From Collinsella sp. BA40 (GTDB lineage: Bacteria; Actinomycetota; Coriobacteriia; Coriobacteriales; Coriobacteriaceae): DNA of 64,000 bases. The notes beneath the pieces are model-generated. The model was not told the DNA's origin and ran no database searches. It saw only the letters and a list, made by a program, of their open reading frames with translations. Location of the stretch: NCBI RefSeq assembly GCF_008014645.1, contig NZ_VOWY01000001.1, positions 62,001 through 126,000 of the forward strand. Reading direction: 5' to 3'. Of this stretch, positions 32,518-42,013 are shown one piece after another (positions within the stretch are counted from its first letter, which is position 1; the number at the start of each line of letters is the position of its first letter). The position numbers were made by a program, and so were the translations under genes.

Positions 32518-33441
32518 ATGAACCTGATCTTCGAGGATTCCCCGCACTTCCACGGCAGCGCGTCCACCTTCAAGATCATGGGCGCCGTGTGCCTGGCGCT
32601 CGTGCCCACGCTGCTTGCGGCAACGTGGCTCTACGGTCTGGCCGCTCCGCTGCTGGTGCTGGTATGCATCGCCACGGCGCTCGTCTGCGAGCACCTGTGC
32701 TGCGCCATCATGCATCGCGAGTCCACCGCGGGCGATATGTCCTGCGTGGTCACGGCCATGCTGTTCGCCTTCACCCTGCCCGCCACGGCGCCCGTGTGGG
32801 TCGCCGTCCTGGGCACCGCGTTCGCCATCGTCATCGTGAAGATGATGTTCGGCGGCATCGGCAACAACTTCGCCAACCCGGCCGTCGCCGCGCGCATCTT
32901 CGTGATGGTCGCGCTGCCCAGCGCCCTTTCGTCCTATCCGGATGTGGTGGGCAAGCCGCTCGACGCCATCACCGGCGCGACGCCGCTCGCATTGGAGGCC
33001 AATCCCTACAGCATCATGGACCTGCTGCTGGGCAACCACGCGGGCGCCCTGGGCGAGACCTGCGTCATCACGCTGCTCATCGGATACCTCTTCCTGCTGG
33101 CCATCAAGGTCGTCGATGCGTGGGCGACCGTGCCGTTCATCGGCACCGTGGCGCTCATCATGGGCTTTGCGGGCGAGGATGTCGTCTTCCAGTTGCTCTC
33201 CGGCGGCCTGGCGCTGGGCGCCTTCTTCATGGCCACCGACTACACCACCACGCCCATGACGCCGAAGGGCAAGATCGTCTTCGGTATTGGCTGCGGCGTG
33301 ATCACGTCGCTGGTGCGCCTGTTTGCCGCCGCGCCCGAGGGCGTGGCGTTCTCGATCCTGTTCATGAACATGTTCGTGCCCCTGATCGACCGCTATACCC
33401 GTCCCCGTCCGGTTGGAGGTGTGAAGAATGCCCTCGTCTAG
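32518..33441 (+). CDS. rnfD: Rnf complex subunit RnfD
   Basis: This 307-residue integral membrane subunit has about nine to ten helices. Thr155 in TGATPL is the expected covalent FMN attachment site, made by ApbE-type flavin transferase (not encoded in this window). Conserved GGIGNNFANPA and the ending NMFVPLIDRYTRPR are typical. AAGGAGG inside the 3' end of rnfC drives translation. The last bases overlap rnfG by 14 nucleotides, indicating translational coupling. It carries electrons and helps ion movement across the membrane. Confidence 0.94.
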   Translation: MNLIFEDSPHFHGSASTFKIMGAVCLALVPTLLAATWLYGLAAPLLVLVCIATALVCEHLCCAIMHRESTAGDMSCVVTAMLFAFTLPATAPVWVAVLGTAFAIVIVKMMFGGIGNNFANPAVAARIFVMVALPSALSSYPDVVGKPLDAITGATPLALEANPYSIMDLLLGNHAGALGETCVITLLIGYLFLLAIKVVDAWATVPFIGTVALIMGFAGEDVVFQLLSGGLALGAFFMATDYTTTPMTPKGKIVFGIGCGVITSLVRLFAAAPEGVAFSILFMNMFVPLIDRYTRPRPVGGVKNALV

Positions 33442-34012
33442 CTCCTGGCTCTCGCGCCACCGCAACGGCGCGTTCTACACGCTCGGGCTCGTGCTCGCGG
33501 GCACCCTGGTGTGCGGCGGCGTGACCGCTGGCGTCCACTGGGTGCTTACCGACGCCTTCGCCGCGTCCGATGCCGCGCTCGATGAATCGAAGGGCGGCGC
33601 CCAGCGTGCGCTGCTGTTCCCCGATGCCACGTTCGAGAAGGTTTCCGCCCCCGCCATCGAGGGGCTCAACTCGGTGTACAAGACCGACGCCGGCGATTAC
33701 GTCTTCGATGTCCAGTCCAAGGGCTATCACGGCGATGTGGAGCTCATGGTGGGCATCACGTCTGCCGGCAAGGTCGCGGGCATCCAGGTCGTAGCCGAGG
33801 ACGAGACCGACGGCATCGGCACCAACGCCCTTACCGACGAGTACTTCGGCACCTTTACCGACCTGGCCGCCTCCGGCGTGCTCACGGTCGAGGACGCCGG
33901 TGCCGGCGAGACCAAGGTGGACGGCGTGTCCGGCGCCACCTTCACGGCCAACGCCGTCATCGCCGACCTCAACATCGCCTTCGAGGCGTACGCGCAGATG
34001 GGAGGCAAATAA
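33428..34012 (+). CDS. rnfG: Rnf complex subunit RnfG
   Basis: This 194-residue protein has one N-terminal membrane helix (about 17-40) and an FMN_bind domain on the outer face. Thr171 in SGAT (residues 168-171) is the predicted covalent FMN site. The GYHGDVELMVGI and VVAEDETDGIGT motifs are typical. The start overlaps the end of rnfD, with TTGGAGG upstream. With RnfD it forms the flavin wire of the complex. Confidence 0.94.
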   Translation: MPSSSSWLSRHRNGAFYTLGLVLAGTLVCGGVTAGVHWVLTDAFAASDAALDESKGGAQRALLFPDATFEKVSAPAIEGLNSVYKTDAGDYVFDVQSKGYHGDVELMVGITSAGKVAGIQVVAEDETDGIGTNALTDEYFGTFTDLAASGVLTVEDAGAGETKVDGVSGATFTANAVIADLNIAFEAYAQMGGK

Positions 34013-34013
34013 T

Positions 34014-34661
34014 ATGGCGCTGAATGAAAACATCGTGCGCGAGCAGGACGAGCGCGTGGCCGCTTTCGTGCGCACGCCCACCTTCGTCGTCGTCGCCGCG
34101 GCCCTGCCCGGTCTGTTTGCGGCCACGTCCACGGTCAACGGCATCGCCATCGGCCTGGCTACCGCCGTCGCCATCCTGGCGATGGCCGTCGTCGCCCCGC
34201 TGTTCCGCCGCTTCACCGGCGCGTTCTCCTTCCTGCCGCTCACGCTCCTTGCGGGCGCCACGGTATCGGTGCTCGTGAGCTTCGGCGTGCGCGTGGCCGA
34301 TCCGGCTGCCTACGAGTCGCTCGGTATCTACCTGCCGCTCACCTGCGTGAACGCCATGGCCGTGGTGTTCGTCGCCTGCGACGGGTTTACCGCCGACCCC
34401 ACCTCGAAGTCCTCGGTCGGCACCGCCGCGTTCGCCGCGCTCTGCGCGCTGGCAACGCTGGTGTTCGTGGGCTTCATCAACGAGATGTTCAGCACCGGTG
34501 TCGTCTTCGGCCTCACCATGCCCGAGCTCGCGGCCTCCCCGCTGTCCATCTTCGGTACGCCTGCGGGCTCGCTGCTCGTGCTCGCCTTGGTTGCCGCGTT
34601 CGTGCAGTCTATCTGCGACGTGTGCGCCTCGTCCGAGAACGCTAAGGAGGATGAGCGCTAA
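34014..34661 (+). CDS. rnfE: Rnf complex subunit RnfE, lacking the usual cluster cysteines
   Basis: This 215-residue integral membrane protein is of the RnfA/RnfE (NqrD/NqrE) family with six helices. The family pattern is clear (STVNGIAIGLAT, YESLGIYLPLTCVNA), but the two cysteines that ligate the intramembrane [2Fe-2S] cluster in characterised Rnf/Nqr are absent. LGLCP is replaced by AAALP (Leu31), and TNC by VNA (Ala114). A Cys sits at 111 instead. ATG 34014 follows GGGAGG. The stop overlaps the rnfA start (TAATG). Confidence 0.88.
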   Translation: MALNENIVREQDERVAAFVRTPTFVVVAAALPGLFAATSTVNGIAIGLATAVAILAMAVVAPLFRRFTGAFSFLPLTLLAGATVSVLVSFGVRVADPAAYESLGIYLPLTCVNAMAVVFVACDGFTADPTSKSSVGTAAFAALCALATLVFVGFINEMFSTGVVFGLTMPELAASPLSIFGTPAGSLLVLALVAAFVQSICDVCASSENAKEDER

Positions 34662-35257
34662 TGGAGTTCCTGAACTCGTTTTTCACCGCCGCATTCGATA
34701 ACAACATCGTATTCGCTCAGCTTATCGCCATGGTCTCTGTGATCCTGGTGGCCCATCGCCCGCAGGATGCCATCCGCATGGGCGGCCTTCTGGGCATCGC
34801 CGTCGCGGCGGCGGGCGTTATCGGCTGGCCGCTGTATGCGGGCTTTCTGATTCCCTGGAGCGTCTCCTACCTCGCGCCGCTTGGTTGCGTGCTCGCCAGC
34901 ACCGGCGCCATCTTCGTGGGCGGCACCATCATGGGTGCCGGCAAGCCCTCCGAAGAGCGCACGCGTATCCTGCGTTCCTGCACCATCTTGGCGTGCAACG
35001 CCGCCGTGTTGGCGGTTCCGTTGGCAAACGGCGCCGTGGCCGAGACGCTTACGTTCTGGTCGGCCTTCGGTACCTCGCTGGGTGCGGGCTTCGGCCTGTT
35101 CTTGGCCGTGGTGCTGTTCGCCTTCGTTCGCAACGGCATCGACGAGCGCCTGGTTCCGCATGCGCTGCGCGGCCTGCCCATCACGCTGATCACCGCCTCG
35201 CTCATGGCGCTTGCGTTTACGGGCGTCGCGGGCATCGCTGGCGGACTGTTCGTGTAA
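34661..35257 (+). CDS. rnfA: Rnf complex subunit RnfA, lacking the usual cluster cysteines
   Basis: This 198-residue paralogue of RnfE has six helices and inverted topology. It aligns along its length with RnfA proteins (NNIVFAQ, ending PITLITASLMALAFTG). The cluster ligands are missing: position 25 is Val instead of Cys (LGLCPF becomes IAMVSV), and the TNCAVLG motif reads CNAAVLA, with Ala at 114. The lost pair mirrors the loss in RnfE, so the intramembrane [2Fe-2S] cluster cannot form in the usual way. It is translationally coupled to rnfE. Confidence 0.88.
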   Translation: MEFLNSFFTAAFDNNIVFAQLIAMVSVILVAHRPQDAIRMGGLLGIAVAAAGVIGWPLYAGFLIPWSVSYLAPLGCVLASTGAIFVGGTIMGAGKPSEERTRILRSCTILACNAAVLAVPLANGAVAETLTFWSAFGTSLGAGFGLFLAVVLFAFVRNGIDERLVPHALRGLPITLITASLMALAFTGVAGIAGGLFV

Positions 35258-35271
35258 GGGGGATTTGACTG

Positions 35272-35460
35272 ATGACCGATCCTATCATCATGGTGGGCGT
35301 TCCGCCCATTCTGCTCGCCGTCATCGGCGGCGGCGTCGCCATCGCTCTGAGCATCTGCGCCGGCATCAACAACTTCGTCGACCGCCGCGAGGCTCGCGCC
35401 GAGGCCGAGGAAGCCGAGGCTTCCGACGCGGCGTCCGAGGAAGTGGCAGCGGAGGCGTAG
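35272..35460 (+). CDS. 62-residue membrane peptide at the position of rnfB
   Basis: This is a 62-residue product starting MTDPIIMVGVPPILLAVIGG. It has one membrane helix (about 7-30) and an acidic Ala/Glu tail (EARAEAEEAEASDAASEEV). It begins 14 bases after rnfA with GGGGG upstream and is followed by a strong terminator, so it is the last gene of the rnf unit. That is where RnfB (a roughly 280-residue ferredoxin-like subunit with an N-terminal helix) normally sits. The peptide looks like an RnfB membrane anchor without any iron-sulfur domain. It may be a remnant or a dedicated assembly peptide. Confidence 0.75.
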   Translation: MTDPIIMVGVPPILLAVIGGGVAIALSICAGINNFVDRREARAEAEEAEASDAASEEVAAEA

Positions 35461-35483
35461 CGCCTCTCGACCACGCTTGCAGC

Positions 35484-35525
35484 AAAGCGCTCTCCAGGTT
35501 AGTCCTGGGGAGCGCTTTTGTTTTG
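35484..35525 (+). terminator. Terminator of the rnf operon
   Basis: AAAGCGCTC(T)CC pairs with GG(G)GAGCGCTTT (35507-35518), followed by TTGTTTT. Confidence 0.93.
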
Positions 35526-35572
35526 AGGCGAGCACTTGAGTCCGGACGCTGGGAACCACGGTCGATGGACTC

Positions 35573-35983
35573 TTGGGTGGCGAGGTGCCTGCGATCGCGC
35601 AGGAGACAACCGAGGCTCGCCGAAAGCTCGCACGCTGCCTTGCCACGCTTGTTGCTCTCTTTATCCTTTATCTCATCGTGAATATCGTCGACGTCGCGTT
35701 CATGCGCGGCGAGTGGAACCATACGGCGCACTATGTGTGCAGCGGCATCCGAATCACCCTGGCTGCGTTCTCCATTCCCGTCGCGAGGCGCATGCGCGAG
35801 ATCACGCGCGGGCACGAGCTGGGTGACGCGGTGGAGATCATGATGTTCGTCGAGGGCTATCCTGCGGGCCAGGAGCCGCCGAACAACGTCTTCTACCGCA
35901 CGGTCCTCACCAACATCCCCGCGTTGTACACGCTGTTCCTCGTGGCGCTCGCGGCGGTATTCATCGCGATCGTCTACGCCTAG
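35573..35983 (+). CDS. Small membrane protein of unknown function
   Basis: This is a protein of about 136 residues with three likely membrane helices (about 19-43, 54-72 and 116-136) and a soluble loop containing RRMREITRGHELGDAVEIMMF. I do not recognise the family. The start is uncertain: TTG 35573 and GTG 35585 are both possible, and neither has a good ribosome-binding site. It lies between the rnf terminator and the convergent SDR gene, so it is probably a single gene. Confidence 0.65.
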   Translation: MGGEVPAIAQETTEARRKLARCLATLVALFILYLIVNIVDVAFMRGEWNHTAHYVCSGIRITLAAFSIPVARRMREITRGHELGDAVEIMMFVEGYPAGQEPPNNVFYRTVLTNIPALYTLFLVALAAVFIAIVYA

Positions 35984-36010
35984 GATCGAATTGGGGTGTG
36001 GGCGCCGTAC

Positions 36011-36040
36011 GAAAACGGGCCCCTCGACGAGGGGCCCGCT
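36011..36040 (-). terminator. Terminator of the SDR gene
   Basis: CGGGCCCCT 36016-36024 pairs with AGGGGCCCG 36030-36038. On the minus strand TTTT (36012-36015) follows the stem. It may also stop the convergent membrane-protein gene. Confidence 0.88.
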
Positions 36041-36070
36041 GCACGGATGCATGGCTGTCGCGCGTGCGCG

Positions 36071-36832
36071 TTACGGCATGATGCTGTTGGCGCCGTCCAC
36101 GATGACGCTCTGGCCGGAGAAGTAGCAGGAGTCAGGACCGGCGAGGAAGGCGATGACGGGCGCGATGTCCATCTCGGGGTCGCCGAAGCGCTTCATCGGG
36201 TTGAGGTTGACCTGCTTGGCGTACTCCTCCGGGAACTTCTCGGCCCACGCCTTGGCGGCCGGGGACTCGGCGCCGGGCAGCACGATGTTGACGGTGATGC
36301 CGTACTGTCCCCACTCCTTGGCGGCGATCTTGGTCAGGCCGCGCAGGGCCTCCTTGTTGGAGCCGTAGGCGAGCTGGCCGGCGATGCCGAACATGCCGGT
36401 GGCGGAGGCGAAGTTGATGATGCGGCCCTCGTGCCGCTCCTTCATGTAGGGGAAGGCGGCTTGCATGTAGTTGAGGGAGCCGATCACGCCGGACTCCCAG
36501 GCCTTGAGCATGTTGTCGTACTCGGTGTCCTCGACGGGCTGCGAGGGAACGATGGCTTGGCCGTTGTTGACGATGACGTCGATGGAGCCGTAGGTCTCGA
36601 CGGCCTTCTCGACGACCTCGAAGACGCGCTCGCGGTCGGCGGAGTCGCAGGTCATGGCGAAGCCCTCGCCGCCGAGCTCGCGGATCTCGGCGATGGTGGC
36701 CTCGATGGGCTCGAGGCGACGGCCGGTGGCGATGACCTTGACGCCGCGCTTGGCCAGGCACAGCGCGATGCCCTTGCCGATGCCCTGGCCGGCGCCGGTT
36801 ACGACGGCGACCTTCTCGTTCAGCTGCTTCAT
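36071..36832 (-). CDS. Short-chain dehydrogenase/reductase
   Basis: This 253-residue classical SDR binds NAD(P) at TGAGQGIG and has the active-site set Asn (VIVNNGQA), Ser (NFASATG), Tyr and Lys (YGSNKEA). The arginine in ATGRRLEP after the second strand hints at NADPH preference. Substrates of relatives include 3-oxoacyl-ACP, sugars, diketones and hydroxysteroids; nothing here decides. It does not resemble the Collinsella 7-beta-hydroxysteroid dehydrogenase as I recall that sequence. ATG 36832 is used because the Rossmann strand begins there and AGAGGA precedes it. An inverted repeat (36915-36935) upstream could be its operator. Confidence 0.9.
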   Translation of the reverse strand: MKQLNEKVAVVTGAGQGIGKGIALCLAKRGVKVIATGRRLEPIEATIAEIRELGGEGFAMTCDSADRERVFEVVEKAVETYGSIDVIVNNGQAIVPSQPVEDTEYDNMLKAWESGVIGSLNYMQAAFPYMKERHEGRIINFASATGMFGIAGQLAYGSNKEALRGLTKIAAKEWGQYGITVNIVLPGAESPAAKAWAEKFPEEYAKQVNLNPMKRFGDPEMDIAPVIAFLAGPDSCYFSGQSVIVDGANSIMP

Positions 36833-36914
36833 GATGAGTCCTCTCTCTTTTGAAGCCTGTGCGGTTGCGGGGCGTGCGGATGCAGCTCCTGCGCGCACGT
36901 ATTTGCCAGAAGTC

Positions 36915-36935
36915 TATCCACTAAACGGGTGGATA
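36915..36935. promoter_or_regulatory. Perfect inverted repeat upstream of the SDR gene
   Basis: TATCCAC 36915-36921 and GTGGATA 36929-36935 have a 7-base spacer and lie 83 bases before the SDR start. It is a likely regulator binding site; no regulator gene is adjacent. Confidence 0.45.
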
Positions 36936-37032
36936 AACGCGACTTCGCCGTTCGGGCTGCCAGACGGCGCGCCGTCATTCCGCTATCGGCATGCTGCGCG
37001 GCTGATCGGAGCTATCGAAGGAGCCGCTGATG

Positions 37033-37180
37033 TGCAGTTCTGCCGACTTTTCCCATCGGTTCTGGAGATGCAAATGTATACTCGCTTCCATGCATTTTTA
37101 TAACCTGCGGGTTTGTAATCGATCGTCACAGGGATACTTGGCGCAATCGTAAAACGATGGGAAAAGCCGGCAGGATTGCA
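37033..37180. repeat. Long-spaced inverted repeat (MITE-like)
   Basis: Two 26-base arms, 37033-37058 and 37155-37180, are near-perfect reverse complements, with CTGCCGaCTTTTCCCATCG as the core. They enclose 96 bases of A/T-richer DNA. No reading frame is inside. The size and form suit a small non-autonomous element or a large cruciform. No clear target duplication is seen. Together with the SDR operator this fills the 428-base gap between the SDR gene and ligA. Confidence 0.5.
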
Positions 37181-37226
37181 ATATGGGCTCGCGCATGCCT
37201 CGCACTCCGCGTACGATGGTACCCTG

Positions 37227-39504
<2,278 letters not shown>

Positions 39505-39586
39505 GGATAGCCGCGTGCTGCCCGGCACGCGGCCGACCGTTATCGCGCACCGAGCATCTATCCCCACGGCGGCAGGTGGTTTTCGG

Positions 39587-39592
39587 TATACT
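39587..39592 (+). promoter_or_regulatory. -10 element upstream of the FNT channel gene
   Basis: TATACT lies 36 bases before the ATG; the -35 is not clear. Confidence 0.4.
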
Positions 39593-39627
39593 CGCTTGAG
39601 CACTATCGAATCCCACAGGAGGTATCC

Positions 39628-40518
39628 ATGGCCGTAGAGCCCAAGCCCATGCACGACCTGCCCGCCCATCACCTGGTGCCCGATGCGCTCACCCCGGAGC
39701 AGATCGAGTCCAAGGCCGAGACCGTGGCCATCAGCAAGGCGAACATGCCGTTTGTGAAGCTGTTCGTCCTCGCTATGTTCGCCGGCGCGTTCGTGGCGCT
39801 GGGCGCGGCGTTCTTCACCGTGGTCATGGGCGATACCGAGATGGGGTTCGCGGCGCAGCGCGCCCTCGGCGGCCTGTGCTTCTGCCTGGGCCTCGAGTTG
39901 GTGCTACTGTGCGGCGCCGAACTGTTTACCGGCAACGCGCTCATGGTGCTGGGCAAGGTGTCGGGCAAGATCTCGTGGGGTGGTCTGGCGCGCAATTGGA
40001 GCGTCGTCTGGCTGGGCAACTTCGTGGGCGCCCTGGCGATCGCCGCGCTGATCTTTTTAGCCGATCTGCAGAGCATGGGCGGCGGTTCCGCGGGAGACGC
40101 CATGGTGGCGCTCGCCGTGGGCAAGGTTGCACCGGCGTGGCATACGCTGTTCTTCAAGGGCGTGCTGTGCAACCTGCTCGTCTGCCTGGCGGTGTGGATC
40201 GGCTTCGGCGCGCGCACCACGGCGGACAAGGTGCTTGGCATCATCCTGCCGGTGGCGGCGTTCGTGGTGATGGGCTTCGAGCACTGCGTGGCCAACATGT
40301 TCTTCCTGCCCATGGGGCTTGCCGCCAAAGCCGCCGGCTTCGGTGCGGCGGTGGCGGGCGCCGAGTCGCTCACAGCGGGATCGCTCGCCTATAACCTGTC
40401 GGCCGCCACGCTCGGCAACATCGCCGGCGGCATCCTCATCGTGGGCGTGGGCTACTGGATCGCCTACGGACGCGAGGCACACAAGCACGAGGTCGAGGCG
40501 GGCAAGCTCGCGGAGTAG
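39628..40518 (+). CDS. Formate/nitrite transporter (FNT) family channel
   Basis: This 296-residue inner-membrane channel is of the FocA/NirC/HSC family, normally a homopentamer. Family marks are CGAELFTGN after the second helix, the substrate-gating region, KGVLCNLLVCLAVW, and the central pore His in GFEHCVANMFFLP. The N-terminal 35 residues are cytoplasmic. Formate is the likely substrate in a mixed-acid fermenter, but nitrite or hydrosulfide channels look alike. ATG 39628 has AGGAGG upstream. It is a single gene between ligA and a strong terminator. Confidence 0.92.
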   Translation: MAVEPKPMHDLPAHHLVPDALTPEQIESKAETVAISKANMPFVKLFVLAMFAGAFVALGAAFFTVVMGDTEMGFAAQRALGGLCFCLGLELVLLCGAELFTGNALMVLGKVSGKISWGGLARNWSVVWLGNFVGALAIAALIFLADLQSMGGGSAGDAMVALAVGKVAPAWHTLFFKGVLCNLLVCLAVWIGFGARTTADKVLGIILPVAAFVVMGFEHCVANMFFLPMGLAAKAAGFGAAVAGAESLTAGSLAYNLSAATLGNIAGGILIVGVGYWIAYGREAHKHEVEAGKLAE

Positions 40519-40583
40519 GGGCGCGGTGGAGCCCGCGTGTCCGCAGGGTGGCGCGGCGGGAAACGGGCTGAGAGAGACATGAG

Positions 40584-40630
40584 GACCCGGCCTTGGCGGG
40601 CGAAGCAGCTCCCAGGGCCGGGTCTTTTTC
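40584..40630 (+). terminator. Terminator of the FNT gene
   Basis: GACCCGGCC 40584-40592 pairs with GGCCGGGTC 40616-40624, followed by TTTTTC. Confidence 0.9.
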
Positions 40631-40694
40631 ATGCGCGTCAAGCGCCGGGCGCAACGCGGCAACCTCGGATTGAGCCTCCGCCGGGCGCCCGAAC

Positions 40695-40723
40695 CTCAGA
40701 TTGGTGCCTGTCCCTAATCCGAG
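40695..40723. repeat. REP-like repeat overlapping the 3' end of the YbjQ gene
   Basis: A single 29-base copy in reverse orientation (CTCAGATTGGTGCCTGTCCC, then TAATCCGAG). Its right half encodes the last residues and TAG stop (complement at 40714-40716) of the YbjQ-like gene on the minus strand. Confidence 0.8.
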
Positions 40724-41040
40724 GTGCGCTGCACGCGGACGGCGGTGCCGGTGGCGCAGGTCATGATCATGCCCTCGAAGGTCTCGTAGCCAAGGGATGC
40801 GCCAACGACGGCATTTGCCCCCATGGCCTCGGCGCGATCGGACAACTCCTGCAGGGCGTGGTCGCGCGCCTGAGCCATCTCCTCTTCGTAGCCCGCGGAG
40901 CGCCCGCCGAAGATATTGCGGAAACCCGCGCCGATGTCGCGGAACATGTCGATGCCGCTGACGACCTCGCCGGAAACAACGCCCAGATACTCCTTGATCC
41001 TGTAGCCGTCGAGGCTGTTGGTGGTGGTGATGGCAAGCAT
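40714..41040 (-). CDS. YbjQ/UPF0145 family protein
   Basis: This 108-residue cytoplasmic protein is of the YbjQ (UPF0145) family, which forms ring-like pentamers or decamers of unknown biochemical role. The pattern fits: the strand YRIKEYLGVVSGEVVSGID, RDIGAGFRNIFGGRSAGYEEEMAQAR, then MGANAVVGASLGYE, and the ending MIMTCATGTAVRV. ATG 41040 has AAAGGAAGGG upstream. The last codons, TSD-stop, come from a REP-like repeat, so the native C-terminus may have been altered by its insertion. Confidence 0.92.
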   Translation of the reverse strand: MLAITTTNSLDGYRIKEYLGVVSGEVVSGIDMFRDIGAGFRNIFGGRSAGYEEEMAQARDHALQELSDRAEAMGANAVVGASLGYETFEGMIMTCATGTAVRVQRTSD

Positions 41041-41141
41041 GGCCCTTCCTTTCGATCGCCTGGCCTTACGGGGAGTTATACCCTGGTTGACGGTCGGGCC
41101 ATGCACAGCGAGGACGCGGGGACGAGGGTACGGTAACGAGG

Positions 41142-41174
41142 CGGCCGCCCGAGAGCGAGGCTTTCGGGCGGCCG
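41142..41174. terminator. Hairpin between YbjQ and engB
   Basis: CGGCCGCCCG 41142-41151 pairs perfectly with CGGGCGGCCG 41165-41174. There is no T-run on either side. It is the likely 3' structure of the engB transcript. The rest of the 307-base gap (41041-41347) holds the degenerate repeat at 41256 and nothing else I can name. Confidence 0.5.
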
Positions 41175-41255
41175 TAGCGTGACGATCGGTTGTCATCGTA
41201 TTGTATGGAAGCGTGCGGCGAGGCGGTGCCGCGGGAACAGGCTTCAGGCTAGGGT

Positions 41256-41285
41256 CTCAGATTAGCGCCTGTCCCTTTTTCGAGG
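41256..41285. repeat. Degenerate REP-like copy
   Basis: CTCAGATTAG is followed by CGCCTGTCCC and TTTTTCGAGG, so the left arm of one repeat type is joined to the right arm of another. It looks like a decayed or recombined copy of the family at 20510, 23691 and 40695. Confidence 0.6.
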
Positions 41286-41347
41286 AGTCGCCGCGTGGAG
41301 GTCGAGTGAACGCCTCATGACGTTTTTGATGCCGCCCGCGTGCGGCG

Positions 41348-41968
41348 CTACTCCTCCTCGCCCTCGTAGCCGTCCTCGTCGCCGAGGCAGTCCTCCTCGA
41401 TGCGGCGCTTGAGCGCGTCGATGCCGGCGCCCGTCTGGGAGCTGGTCACGATGATGTCCTCGGGGTCGAGCTGGAGCTGCTTGCGGATGTTGGCGAGCTG
41501 CTTGGCCTGCTGGCCCTTCCCCAGCTTGTCCGCCTTCGTGAGGCAGACCACGAAGTTGAACTCGTTCTCACGCAGGTACTCGATCATGTTGAAGTCGAGC
41601 TTGCTGGGGTCGTGGCGAATATCCACGAGCGAGACGACCAGGTTGAAGCTGCGCTCGCTCTCGAGGTAGTCGCCGATGAGCTGGGCCCAGCGCTGGCGTT
41701 CGGCCTTGGAGCGCTGCGCGAAACCGTAGCCCGGAAGGTCCACGAAGTGGATGCCGTCGGCCTCGAAGAAGTTGATGTTGGCGGTCTTGCCCGGGGTGCT
41801 CGAGACCTTGACGAGGCCCTTGCGGTTGAACAGCTTGTTCATGATGGATGACTTGCCCACGTTGGAGCGCCCCACGAAGCTCACCTCGGGGCAGGTCGAC
41901 GGCGGGATCTGGCTCGTGGCGCCGTAGCTGGCGATGAACTTGGCGAGGTTGTAGTTGATCTGGCTCAT
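41348..41968 (-). CDS. engB: Ribosome biogenesis GTP-binding protein EngB/YsxC
   Basis: This 206-residue GTPase is needed for assembly of the large ribosomal subunit. The G motifs are complete: G1 GRSNVGKSS, G2 threonine in SSTPGKT, G3 DLPGYG, G4 TKAD, G5 near TSSQTGAG. A short acidic tail (GDEDGYEGEEE) extends it slightly beyond the family norm. ATG 41968 has AGGAGG upstream. It follows mtnN on the same strand by 45 bases, so both are likely cotranscribed. Confidence 0.95.
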   Translation of the reverse strand: MSQINYNLAKFIASYGATSQIPPSTCPEVSFVGRSNVGKSSIMNKLFNRKGLVKVSSTPGKTANINFFEADGIHFVDLPGYGFAQRSKAERQRWAQLIGDYLESERSFNLVVSLVDIRHDPSKLDFNMIEYLRENEFNFVVCLTKADKLGKGQQAKQLANIRKQLQLDPEDIIVTSSQTGAGIDALKRRIEEDCLGDEDGYEGEEE

Positions 41969-42013
41969 GGGGCCTCCTAGGGAATGGGTATGCGGGCGTG
42001 CCGGGCGGTCGGC

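Noticed and set aside
36071-36832. Idea that the SDR is the Collinsella 7-beta-hydroxysteroid dehydrogenase
   Set aside because: From recall, that enzyme has a different N-terminus and active-site surroundings; the sequence here is a generic classical SDR, so no bile-acid role is claimed.
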